DNA of 40,395 bases from positions 1-40,395 of the forward strand of contig JAGBLH010000260.1 of assembly GCA_017635515.1 (NCBI GenBank), in the 5' to 3' direction. The notes beneath the pieces are model-generated. The model was given only the letters and a program-made list of their open reading frames with translations. It did not search any database and had not been told where the DNA came from. The DNA comes from Selenomonas sp. GTDB lineage: Bacteria; Bacillota; Negativicutes; Selenomonadales; Selenomonadaceae. Position numbers and translations under genes: made by a program. Below, in pieces: positions 6,986-13,164 of the stretch (the first letter of the stretch is position 1; every line of letters starts with the position of its first letter).

Positions 6986-7375
6986 TTACCTGCCCCCTTG
7001 CTTTGTCAGCTTAAGCCCTGCAAGTACCAGCCTGGTCTGGGTTGCCTCTGCCTCGAGGATGCGTACTGCCTCCGGGTAGTCTTTCAGGTCTCTAATGCGG
7101 ATGCCCTGCTGCATGCAGTAAGCTCTCTCTGCCCTGCAGCCCGTGGACTTCTCCCATCCAGGGCAGAAGATAGCCTCTTCGCACACGGAGAGCAGTTCTA
7201 ACGCATCGGCCAGGGCCGTGGTGTAGTCCGTGTCTTCGTCCCCAAACATGCCCAGGGGGTTGAGATAGCATACATCGGGGTGCGCCTCTTTGAGGGCTGC
7301 CCTCACCTTTCCTGCGTGTTCCAGGTTGGAATGTTCGTCCCCGGTATAGGGGTGGGAAATGTAGACTCTCTTCAT
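6986..7375 (-). CDS. DUF4406 / nucleoside 2-deoxyribosyltransferase-like protein
   Basis: 129 residues. VYISHPYTGDEHSN at the N-terminus, the CYLNPLGMF segment, the DYTTALADALELLSVCEEAI helix and the FCPGWEKSTGCRAERAYC motif match DUF4406, a Rossmann-like family related to nucleoside 2-deoxyribosyltransferases and common in phages. A role in nucleotide salvage or in sensing nucleotides is inferred from the fold only. The ATG at 7375 has a GAGGAGGAG Shine-Dalgarno. Confidence 0.85.
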   Translation of the reverse strand: MKRVYISHPYTGDEHSNLEHAGKVRAALKEAHPDVCYLNPLGMFGDEDTDYTTALADALELLSVCEEAIFCPGWEKSTGCRAERAYCMQQGIRIRDLKDYPEAVRILEAEATQTRLVLAGLKLTKQGGR

Positions 7376-7469
7376 GGTTTTCTCCTCCTCAAAATGCCCT
7401 ATGCAAGGGGTTTATACTAATTGGTGGTGTTGTGTGCTTGTGGTCTGTCTTTTTAGGGAGCGTATCGGC

Positions 7470-7763
7470 TCAGGATTCGTTTTCTTCGCCTTCCTGCCGT
7501 GAACTTTTCAGCCTTTCTGCCGCCTCTGCTTTCGCCTCCTCGCTCATGACCATACGCTTGCTTCTCAGCGTGAGGAGCTTTTTGTCTGCCTCAAAGTCTG
7601 CCGCTACCAGCACACCGTCCTGCCGATACTCCCTCACCATCGTGTATGTCTCTAACTTCTGCAGCCTGGCCAGCAGGTACTTGTCTGCCGTATAGACGTT
7701 CATCTTGTCCTCTGCCCTGTTGTAAGTGATTACAGTCTCCTGTTCCTGATATGAAAGTCCCAT
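7470..7763 (-). CDS. Phage protein of unknown function
   Basis: 97 residues. QETVITYNRAEDKMNVYTAD followed by YLLARLQKL and YRQDGVLVAADFEADKKLL resembles small phage proteins of the pattern ETTI-x-NRAED-x-A-x-IYTAD seen in Firmicute prophages; the C-terminal tail is Lys/Glu-rich (ERLKSSRQEGEENES). No enzymatic motif. It lies 12 bp after the preceding gene's stop. A 94-bp gap with no clear gene separates it from the DUF4406 gene. Confidence 0.75.
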   Translation of the reverse strand: MGLSYQEQETVITYNRAEDKMNVYTADKYLLARLQKLETYTMVREYRQDGVLVAADFEADKKLLTLRSKRMVMSEEAKAEAAERLKSSRQEGEENES

Positions 7764-7775
7764 GCCCTACACCCC

Positions 7776-7958
7776 TCAATGCTCATAGTTGCTTGCGATG
7801 CCCGTGACCTCCACTTTGGTGTCGTAGCCGAGCCAGTTCTGCCGCTTACGGATGGCCTTTTCTTCTGCTTCGTCGCAGCTGTCAGCCCTCACGGTCACAA
7901 CGTCGCTCGCTTCCAGGTCTCCGTTGCTCATGTCCACCCATACGTCGTACGCATTCAC
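7776..7958 (-). CDS. 60-residue phage protein
   Basis: Small acidic protein beginning MNAYDVWVDMSNGDLEASD and containing RADSCDEAEEKAIRKRQNW, a beta-beta-alpha pattern found in many short phage proteins. A GGAGGAGGAAGG ribosome-binding site lies 6 nt before the ATG. It overlaps by 77 bp, in another frame, a second small ORF (7882-8058). Function unknown. Confidence 0.65.
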   Translation of the reverse strand: MNAYDVWVDMSNGDLEASDVVTVRADSCDEAEEKAIRKRQNWLGYDTKVEVTGIASNYEH

Positions 7959-8058
7959 GGCCTTCCTCCTCCTTCTTCTTCCTGCGCTGCCGGTCTACCC
8001 TGGCGATGGCCTTGTTGGCCGTGGGGTCGTAGCCACGCCAGACGGGATGCTTTGCCAT
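7882..8058 (-). CDS. Possible 58-residue basic phage protein
   Basis: Starts MAKHPVWRGYDPTANKAIAR and continues with a strongly basic KKKEEE-type stretch and Arg-rich tail. GGAGGAG lies 5 nt before the ATG at 8058, and the start abuts the helicase loader stop (8061). The last 77 bp overlap the next gene in another frame and look less protein-like, so the real product may be shorter or the ORF fortuitous. Confidence 0.45.
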   Translation of the reverse strand: MAKHPVWRGYDPTANKAIARVDRQRRKKKEEEGRECVRRMGGHEQRRPGSERRCDREG

Positions 8059-8060
8059 GG

Positions 8061-8774
8061 CTACTCCTCCCAGCGGTTCCTGCGCTGCGAGCTGGTGTTG
8101 AATACCAGCCGCTCCGCAGTGTTCCTCATACGGTCAAGCACCCGCCCTGAGTAGGTGCCCGTCATCTCCTCTGCTGTGAGGTTCGTGGTGATGATGGTCG
8201 GGAGCATCTCGTTGTACCGCTCGGTGATGATGCTGTCTACTTTGGCCAGCACCCATTTTTGGTCCGTGTCCTCCCCGCCCAGGTCGTCGAGTACCAGGAG
8301 CGATGTGTGGCGGATCCTGTACTCGTACTTTGCGAATTCCTCCCGGTCGAGCACCCGCATGGTGTACAGGTTGTCGATGAGGGAGCACATCGGGACAATC
8401 ATTCCGCTGTGCCCTGCCTCCAGTCAGCCCCGCAGGGTGGCTACTGCCATGGTGGTCTTCATGGTGCCGTAGTCCCCGGAGAGAATCAGCCCATAGCCGC
8501 TCCTGGCATTGTCCTCGAGACTGTCTGCGTATGACTTCACCCGCTGGTAATTTTCGCGGATGCAGTTATCGTCAGGCAGGCCCCTGCGCTCAATAGCCGG
8601 GAATGTCACCTTCTGATACCGTCTCTTGATCCCCGCATACGCCAGCTGCTCCTCTGTGAGCGTAGGTGCCTGCTCCGTACTTTCGGGCTTCTGCATCCCA
8701 TTTCGCTCTACGCTCTTCTTCCGTAGGCTGTCTAAAACGGCGTTGAGCTTGTCGTTGTCTTCCTGGGTTACCAT
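8061..8774 (-). pseudogene. DnaC-like helicase loader broken by in-frame TGA
   Basis: The full frame gives about 236 residues of a DnaC/IstB-type AAA+ ATPase that would load the host helicase at the phage origin. Walker A is SGDYGTMKTT (about 102-111), Walker B is LLVLDDLGG, sensor 1 is TIITTNL, and SGRVLDRM is the arginine-finger region. A TGA at 8426-8424, between LRG and LEAGHSGMIV, splits the gene: the first part (8424-8774, 116 aa) has Walker A, the second (8061-8402, 113 aa from an ATG) has Walker B. TGG to TGA is the simplest explanation. A GGAGG lies 13 nt before the internal ATG, so split expression is conceivable but loss of function more likely. Sequencing error or TGA-C readthrough cannot be excluded. 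Confidence 0.85.
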
Positions 8775-9468
8775 TGGTCGTTCCTCCGTTTCTTAGAATC
8801 GCGCCGATGTAGTTGATGTGGCTGGCTCCATTCTCTGCTCCTGCATCTATGGCCTCCTTCACCTTTTCCTTGGTGTACTGCTCTGCCCAGATAGCCAGCT
8901 TTTCCTTCTCCCGAGACTTCGGCTCTGGGTTGAATCGCTCCATGTAATATTTCAGCAGGTCAGGAGGAAGGGATGGGGTCTCTCTCTCTGGAGGGCGGTG
9001 TATCTCTATATCGTTACTGTCCTTAGAGAGAGACTCTGTATACTCTGTATAAATCTCTGTACTCTGTGATGTGGCTATCTCATAGCCTAGTCTAGGCTGT
9101 GTGGTAGCCTTGCTAGGCTGTGTGGTAGCCTTGCTGAAGTTTTCCTCTAGGCTATCTCCTAGCCTAGTTAGACTATCTCCTAGCCTAACTGTAAGATCTT
9201 CCATGTGGTACATCCTTGGGGATGTTCTCCCCGTTGCTCGACTCTGAATAAACCCTTTTTTCTCTAAACCTTTTCTGGCCTTATCTACCGTGTCTTTGCT
9301 TTTTATACCTGTCTCACGGATAAGTTCCACTCTGCTAACGAGAAACCAGTCTATTCGGCGTTTGCTGTTCCAAATTAACGCCAGCCGTAGCCATAATGCC
9401 TGTTCATAGGGGTCGAGCACTCCGACGCTAACACAATGAAATGCCTGCATCAAATCGATGAGGGTCAC
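8590..9468 (-). CDS. DnaD-like phage replication initiator
   Basis: 292 residues. The N-terminal winged-helix part (DPYEQALWLRLALIWNSKRR, ETGIKSKDTVDKARKGLEKK) resembles replisome organisers. A linker (about 94-135) contains tandem heptapeptides encoded by the iteron array. The C-terminal part (LAIWAEQYTKEKVKEAI followed by INYIGAILRNG) is a DnaD-type tail. It would bind the origin and recruit the loader and helicase. The start is a GTG at 9468 with an AGGTGA site. The last 185 bp overlap the loader gene in another frame, which is unusually long. The partner loader is interrupted. Confidence 0.82.
   Translation of the reverse strand: MTLIDLMQAFHCVSVGVLDPYEQALWLRLALIWNSKRRIDWFLVSRVELIRETGIKSKDTVDKARKGLEKKGFIQSRATGRTSPRMYHMEDLTVRLGDSLTRLGDSLEENFSKATTQPSKATTQPRLGYEIATSQSTEIYTEYTESLSKDSNDIEIHRPPERETPSLPPDLLKYYMERFNPEPKSREKEKLAIWAEQYTKEKVKEAIDAGAENGASHINYIGAILRNGGTTNGNPGRQRQAQRRFRQPTEEERRAKWDAEARKYGAGTYAHRGAAGVCGDQETVSEGDIPGY
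9034..9068. repeat. Four CTCTGTA direct repeats beside the iterons
   Basis: CTCTGTA at 9034-9040, 9043-9049 and 9055-9061, and CTCTGTG at 9062-9068, in an A/T-richer stretch immediately flanking the iteron array. This may be part of the origin's unwinding region, or simply low-complexity coding sequence. Confidence 0.6.
9070..9188. repeat. Iteron array: five 21-bp quasi-palindromes (putative phage origin)
   Basis: Units at 9070-9090, 9092-9112, 9113-9133, 9147-9167 and 9168-9188. The best unit (9147-9167) is a palindrome with arms CTAGGCT and AGCCTAG around 7 nt; the others share arms with a few changes. Units 2 and 3 are identical and abut, units 4 and 5 abut, and 13 bp separates the two groups. 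The 21-bp period equals seven codons, so the linker protein repeats in register. Iterons inside the initiator gene are the known arrangement of lambda O and several other phages. Confidence 0.8.
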
Positions 9469-9537
9469 TCACCTCACCTACCTTCCTCCTTCCCTGGGCA
9501 AGCACCGGAGGTACTCCGATGCCCGCCCCTGCTCTAT

Positions 9538-10407
9538 TTAGAGCAAATTCTCCTGCTGCCCGATAATCTCCCCGGTCTCAGAATCCACCACCGGCTCCTC
9601 TTTGGGTGCCTCTGCTACCGGCTCTGCTTCTACCGTGACGATAGTCTCGTCCTGCTCATCTACCATGTCTGGCGCGATGGTGCCCTTGATGGTCTCATCG
9701 GCTGCCATCGCCCTCACAAATTCGGTCTTGATAGGTGCATACTTGAGCACCTTCTTGATGACCGTCTTCTTGGCCATCTCATCAAAGTTGCTCTGCCAGG
9801 GGCTAGACCCATACTTGGCGGCCTGGCTGAACTTCTGCATGTGCTTCTTTACATCCTCGACGCTCATTACCGCGAATCCGCAACCGCCACTTTTTGTGCG
9901 GAATACTGCGTAGTAAAGAATCACTTCGCCACGGTCTTTCAAAGCCGGTTTATGCTTCATCTTTTCTTCCAGGCCGAGTTCATACTCAAACTCATCATTC
10001 TCGCATACCTCGTGTGCGCTGATGCTGGTAATCTCCCCGCTGCGGTAGGCCAGGTCGATGAGGCCCTTATAGCCGAGCTGAAACTGAGCTTCCATCTGCC
10101 CTTTATTGCGGTAGGGGATGAGGTAAGCCTGGCCCAGCGGCGTATTTGGCTCCACACCCAACTGTGCCGCCTGCATCATGGCTCCCAAAAAAGACGCTGG
10201 TGTGCATTCCTGCAATTTCGGGTCTTTACTCAGGGCCGTCAAAGCCATTCTTGTGAACCTTTCCGGGGTAATTACCGAGGGCAAAGCCGCCGCAATCTGG
10301 GGCTTCATCTTTGCGATGAGATTCTTCAGTGTCTGCTGTCCCGCATTAGCCACCGCTTTTGTCTCCTGGGCTTTTGCAATAGCCCCGCTTTTTACTGTAC
10401 CTGCCAT
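9538..10407 (-). CDS. recT: RecT single-strand annealing recombinase
   Basis: 289 residues. The conserved RecT core is present: LSKDPKLQECTPASFLGAMM, AAQLGVEPNTPLGQAYLIPY, QFQLGYKGLIDLAYRSGEI and FDEMAKKTVIKKVLKYAPI. RecT binds single-stranded DNA and anneals complementary strands, working with the adjacent exonuclease to recombine and circularise phage DNA. The C-terminal 50 residues are acidic and proline-rich (VAEAPKEEPVVDSETGEIIG), as is usual in this family. It lies 18 bp downstream of the YqaJ gene in one operon. A 69-bp gap before the DnaD-like gene contains only its ribosome-binding region. Confidence 0.96.
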   Translation of the reverse strand: MAGTVKSGAIAKAQETKAVANAGQQTLKNLIAKMKPQIAAALPSVITPERFTRMALTALSKDPKLQECTPASFLGAMMQAAQLGVEPNTPLGQAYLIPYRNKGQMEAQFQLGYKGLIDLAYRSGEITSISAHEVCENDEFEYELGLEEKMKHKPALKDRGEVILYYAVFRTKSGGCGFAVMSVEDVKKHMQKFSQAAKYGSSPWQSNFDEMAKKTVIKKVLKYAPIKTEFVRAMAADETIKGTIAPDMVDEQDETIVTVEAEPVAEAPKEEPVVDSETGEIIGQQENLL

Positions 10408-10425
10408 TTTAAATTTCCTCCTCTT

Positions 10426-11358
10426 TTATGCTGAGAACCGCCTTGTTGCGGCTCCCTGTTTACTGTACATTTTGTAGATTTCTGGCTCGTCTTCCTTGAG
10501 CTTTTTCGCATCGATAGTGACCCGTCCGGCGACTGTCTTCCAAGTCACTTTTCTGATGTTATCGCCCTCGCCTACATAGCCGATTTCAGCATCGCCTAGC
10601 AGAGCGCATACCTTGTTCTGAATCTCCTGTTTCTGGCTCTTTACGTCGGCTTCTAACGCCTTTAATTCGTCCAGCCTGGTCAGCAGTTCCATGGTCTCAA
10701 TCGGGAGCGTTACCGGCTCAATCTGCCCGCCTTTGAACTTCTCTTGCAGGGCTTTTGTGGTAGAATCCGACCCGTCCACTTGAGGCGGTTCCCGGTGCTG
10801 TACCTTCCTCCAGAATTCGCACTCTGCTGCCTGCAGGGCGGCTATCTCATCATCGTCCCTCTCGATGGTCCATGTGACAAAATGGTTGCCGCCAACCAGG
10901 CAGGCGATGTACCACCTGGGGAGCCCGCTGACCAGCATGTAATGCATGCATTGCACATAATACTGTGGGGGGATTTTACCTTCGTCCCAGTCCTTGCCTT
11001 TGTACGCGCTGGTGGTCTTGCATTCGAGCCCGGCCTCTTCTCCCACCAGGAGCCGGTCAAAGCTCGCGGTCAGGAAGGGGTGCTGTTTGCTACGGAATAA
11101 TCCGCACTTCTTTACCTTTTTGCCTTCCCTCCGGCAGAACTCCTCGGCTACCAGCGGTTCCAACATAGTGCCGAAATGCACAACATCTTTGTCGCTGATG
11201 TCCTCCGGCTCTGCTGATCCTGTCTTTTCGAGCCAGAGCTGATACCCCGACTTCCATGGGTTCATGCCGAGGATTGCAGCCGCCTCGCTCCCGCCGATGC
11301 TGTTCCGGCGAACCTGCAGCCATCTGGCCGGGTCCTGCTCCATGGCGCGAGCTGTCAT
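10426..11358 (-). CDS. YqaJ-family phage exonuclease
   Basis: About 310 residues. The N-terminal RRNSIGGSEAAAILGMNPW, then FDRLLVGEEAGLECKT (Asp and ExK catalytic residues) and QYYVQCMHYMLVSG (QxxxY) define a YqaJ/lambda-Exo-type nuclease. It resects double-stranded ends to give 3' single strands for RecT. The C-terminal third holds a coiled-coil stretch (ELKALEADVKSQKQEIQNK). I chose the ATG at 11358, 7 nt after the upstream stop; a GTG at 11385 would overlap that gene and has no site. The nuclease-annealase pairing is standard. Confidence 0.93.
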   Translation of the reverse strand: MTARAMEQDPARWLQVRRNSIGGSEAAAILGMNPWKSGYQLWLEKTGSAEPEDISDKDVVHFGTMLEPLVAEEFCRREGKKVKKCGLFRSKQHPFLTASFDRLLVGEEAGLECKTTSAYKGKDWDEGKIPPQYYVQCMHYMLVSGLPRWYIACLVGGNHFVTWTIERDDDEIAALQAAECEFWRKVQHREPPQVDGSDSTTKALQEKFKGGQIEPVTLPIETMELLTRLDELKALEADVKSQKQEIQNKVCALLGDAEIGYVGEGDNIRKVTWKTVAGRVTIDAKKLKEDEPEIYKMYSKQGAATRRFSA

Positions 11359-11365
11359 GATGAGC

Positions 11366-11650
11366 TCACACGAATCTCTTAACACGCTTAGTCACCGTCC
11401 CTTTTACCATCTCCGACTCCTTTATGTCATCTCCGGCAGTGAGTATTTCTGTAACAACCATGGCGGCTAAGATTTTTATGTCTACATCGCTCTGGTCGGC
11501 CAAACTGTGCAGGAAAATCCCAACTCCTCGTAACACATCCATGATGTCTCCGTTGATGCCTCCAGTAACTGAGTCCCCATCGTCGAGCATAATAAAAGCG
11601 GCCTTTGTTCCGTCCATCAACTGAGTCATCATATCGCTCTTTTTGTCCAT
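11366..11650 (-). CDS. Phage protein of unknown function
   Basis: 94 residues from the ATG at 11650, which has GGAGGAAAAG 3-8 nt upstream. The sequence MDKKSDMMTQLMDGTKAAFI continues with LDDGDSVTGGINGDIMDVL, DQSDVDIKILAAMVVTEIL and a basic end (GTVTKRVKRFV). It is helical, with no known motif. Proteins of this position and size, just before the recombination genes, are common in Firmicute phages. A rightward promoter-like sequence (11651-11678) faces away from its start. Confidence 0.7.
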   Translation of the reverse strand: MDKKSDMMTQLMDGTKAAFIMLDDGDSVTGGINGDIMDVLRGVGIFLHSLADQSDVDIKILAAMVVTEILTAGDDIKESEMVKGTVTKRVKRFV

Positions 11651-11684
11651 TTGCTTTTCCTCCAAATTGTGATACAATAAATTT

Positions 11685-11760
11685 GAGCTCCGCGGTCATG
11701 TGGCGTGTCCGCGTTGTCTTTTCCTTGAGCCCCACCTTTCCCGGTGGGGCTTTTCCTTTT
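11685..11760 (+). ncRNA. Candidate small RNA, antisense to early-operon leader
   Basis: A promoter-like TTGCTT (11651-11656), 16-bp spacer, TACAAT (11673-11678) points rightwards. About 75 nt later a perfect 8-bp GC stem with a TTTTCCTTTT tail ends the unit. Between them a 5' hairpin pairs CGCGG (11691-11695) with CCGCG (11709-11713). No rightward gene exists here, so the terminator needs another explanation. The RNA would be antisense to the leader of the 11366-11650 gene. Entirely inferred from sequence. Confidence 0.35.
11729..11760 (+). terminator. Rightward rho-independent terminator inside leftward operon
   Basis: GCCCCACC (11729-11736), 6-nt loop, GGTGGGGC (11743-11750), then TTTTCCTTTT on the plus strand. 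On the minus strand the stem is followed by TCAAGG, so it should not stop the leftward operon efficiently. Confidence 0.7.
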
Positions 11761-11762
11761 GG

Positions 11763-11867
11763 TCAAAAGCCGCGCCACACCATGCACTGAATCCCCAGGG
11801 CGTATCCTGCAAGAAATGTCGCACCGAGTAGTGCGAAGAATGATATGATTAGAACTTTTGTATACAT
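11763..11867 (-). CDS. 34-residue single-pass membrane protein
   Basis: Starts MYTKVLIISFFALLGATFLA and ends CMVWRGF: one hydrophobic helix of about 20 residues with almost no soluble part. AGGTGG lies 7 nt before the ATG at 11867. It sits between two phage early genes in the same direction. Small membrane peptides are frequent in phage early regions; function unknown. Confidence 0.5.
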   Translation of the reverse strand: MYTKVLIISFFALLGATFLAGYALGIQCMVWRGF

Positions 11868-11881
11868 TCTTTCGCCACCTC

Positions 11882-12025
11882 TCAGTCCTCATACCGGCTG
11901 CCCATCTCGAATGCCTCCTCCAAGGTGGGGGCTACCTCCTCCATCGTGGAGGGGTTGTCGTACTTCGTGCGCTTGTCTGCATCGCAGTAAAATGCAATGC
12001 GGTCCATCATCTCAGTCTTTGCCAT
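11882..12025 (-). CDS. 47-residue phage early protein
   Basis: Starts MAKTEMMDRIAFYCDADKRT and ends LEEAFEMGSRYED; acidic and soluble. The ATG at 12025 has GGAGGCGAG upstream and overlaps the end of the previous small gene by 14 bp in another frame. No domain recognised. Confidence 0.55.
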   Translation of the reverse strand: MAKTEMMDRIAFYCDADKRTKYDNPSTMEEVAPTLEEAFEMGSRYED

Positions 12026-12179
12026 TGTTCTCGCCTCCTTTGTTGTTGTGTCTCTGGCAGATTTCCCACACACGCTGGAGCCTGGCCCGGTTTTCCTGAG
12101 TGTCGGGGAATTGCATCCCCGGCTTGAGCTCGGTGCCATCTTTGAGGTAGTGACGGATGTTCCATGTAATGGTAGCCAT
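12012..12179 (-). CDS. 55-residue phage early protein
   Basis: Starts MATITWNIRHYLKDGTELKP and ends RHNNKGGENNGKD. The ATG at 12179 has GGGAGGAG at good spacing, 13 bp after the Cro-like stop. A beta-rich N-terminus and helical middle (NRARLQRVWEICQR) are visible. No family recognised. Confidence 0.6.
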   Translation of the reverse strand: MATITWNIRHYLKDGTELKPGMQFPDTQENRARLQRVWEICQRHNNKGGENNGKD

Positions 12180-12192
12180 GTCACTCCTCCCA

Positions 12193-12429
12193 TCAAACAG
12201 CCTGTTCAGTTTTTTGAACATCCTGGGCGAAAAAATACATATCAATGTTTGACATGTCGATTCCCAGCAACTCTGAAGCGCGCTTAATTTCTCCCTGGGT
12301 AAAAAAAATCTTGTTGTTGATTTTAAGTGACAGCGTACGCTCGGACACACCAAGGGCCTTTGAAAAAGCAGCTTGTGAGCCATATTTTTCGACGATACGC
12401 CCTTTTAGTTTGGCGTAGTTGAACGACAT
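12193..12429 (-). CDS. Cro-like regulator (DUF739 type)
   Basis: 78 residues. MSFNYAKLKGRIVEKYGSQA then FSKALGVSERTLSLKINNK is a helix-turn-helix of the DUF739/Cro type; the tail GIDMSNIDMYFFAQDVQKTE resembles phage antirepressors of Firmicutes. It is first in the leftward early operon, directly opposite the CI-like gene. The ATG at 12429 has AGGAGGTGG upstream; a start at 12438 would be too close to the site. It likely represses the repressor promoter and sets the lytic state. Confidence 0.88.
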   Translation of the reverse strand: MSFNYAKLKGRIVEKYGSQAAFSKALGVSERTLSLKINNKIFFTQGEIKRASELLGIDMSNIDMYFFAQDVQKTEQAV

Positions 12430-12474
12430 TGTCCCCACCTCCTATTGTTTGTTTTATCTCGCTTGGCATGTTTC

Positions 12475-12503
12475 ATTATAAATCAAACATCAAACATCGT
12501 CAA
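12475..12503 (-). promoter_or_regulatory. Leftward early promoter
   Basis: TTGACG (12503-12498 on the minus strand), exact 17-bp spacer, TATAAT (12480-12475): a near-consensus promoter for the Cro-like operon. Two AAACATC direct repeats lie in the spacer, a likely repressor target. Confidence 0.88.
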
Positions 12504-12509
12504 CAACTT

Positions 12510-12551
12510 TTGTTCAAATTTGTTCTGTTTTTTTTACAAATGATTGAACAA
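12510..12551. promoter_or_regulatory. Operator region of the lysis-lysogeny switch
   Basis: TTGTTCAA at 12510-12517 and its inverse TTGAACAA at 12544-12551 flank a second TTGTTC (12520-12525). The right half overlaps the -35 of the repressor promoter. These are candidate CI/Cro binding sites. Confidence 0.55.
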
Positions 12552-12572
12552 GGCTTTAATTTGTTGTACAAT
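12544..12572 (+). promoter_or_regulatory. Promoter of repressor and integrase
   Basis: TTGAAC (12544-12549), 17-bp spacer, TACAAT (12567-12572), ending 26 bp before the repressor start. Confidence 0.72.
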
Positions 12573-12598
12573 ATCCTTATAAAAGGGGGTGTTTTATC

Positions 12599-13156
12599 AT
12601 GACAGATCTTAGATTGGTCAGGCAACTAAAGGATAGACTCGCAGAAGCACTTGTTATGAGGCACATGAAGGCCATTGATTTATCAAAAGAAACCGATATA
12701 AGTCGTGGTGCAATTAGTCAGTATCTCTCTGGCAAGGTTAGGCCTAAACAAGACAAAATCGCTATAATGGCCCAGACACTGCGCGTCAGTCCTGCTTGGT
12801 TGTCGGGCTTTGATGTTCCGATAGACCCTAATGCCCCGACCATCGAGGACCGTTATGACCGCCGTAGCCGGGCTATGTATGATCGTGCTAGAGAGTCGTC
12901 TATTAGGCGACGAGCTCTCGTAAACATTGAGGTGACTTTAGATGAGCGGGATTTAATTGAGGATTTCAGGTTGCTGCCATTTACTCTAAAAAGAAGTATC
13001 ATCGACATTGTTGAATTCGCTGCATACCCCGACCTTGCAAAGTCTCGTTTTTATAGCAAGGCCGAACTAAAGGAAAAGCGGGAGCTTGAAGAAGGGCTAG
13101 TAATAGACGAGCCAGACGACTTTTGCCCCAGCGATGACTCTGGGGATAACTTATAA
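12599..13156 (+). CDS. CI-like phage repressor, no peptidase domain
   Basis: 185 residues. Residues about 10-70 form an XRE helix-turn-helix (AIDLSKETDISRGAISQYLS, KIAIMAQTLRVSPAWLSGF). The rest is helical and highly charged and lacks the S24/LexA-type Ser-Lys peptidase, so SOS self-cleavage is unlikely; induction must use another route such as an antirepressor or protease. AAGGGGGTG precedes the ATG. The integrase starts 9 bp after the stop, so lysogeny genes are co-transcribed. The C-terminus is acidic (IDEPDDFCPSDDSGDNL). Confidence 0.85.
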   Translation: MTDLRLVRQLKDRLAEALVMRHMKAIDLSKETDISRGAISQYLSGKVRPKQDKIAIMAQTLRVSPAWLSGFDVPIDPNAPTIEDRYDRRSRAMYDRARESSIRRRALVNIEVTLDERDLIEDFRLLPFTLKRSIIDIVEFAAYPDLAKSRFYSKAELKEKRELEEGLVIDEPDDFCPSDDSGDNL

Positions 13157-13164
13157 CGAGGTGA

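Noticed and set aside
7376..7469. Gene in the 94-bp gap before the DUF4406 gene
   Set aside because: No start with a ribosome-binding site on either strand that gives a plausible product.
8424..8426. Selenocysteine or other recoding of TGA
   Set aside because: No selenocysteine-like context or downstream structure was seen, and the position is not a cysteine site in this family; a nonsense change is simpler.
9070..9188. CRISPR array
   Set aside because: Units abut with no spacers of regular size and lie in frame inside a gene.
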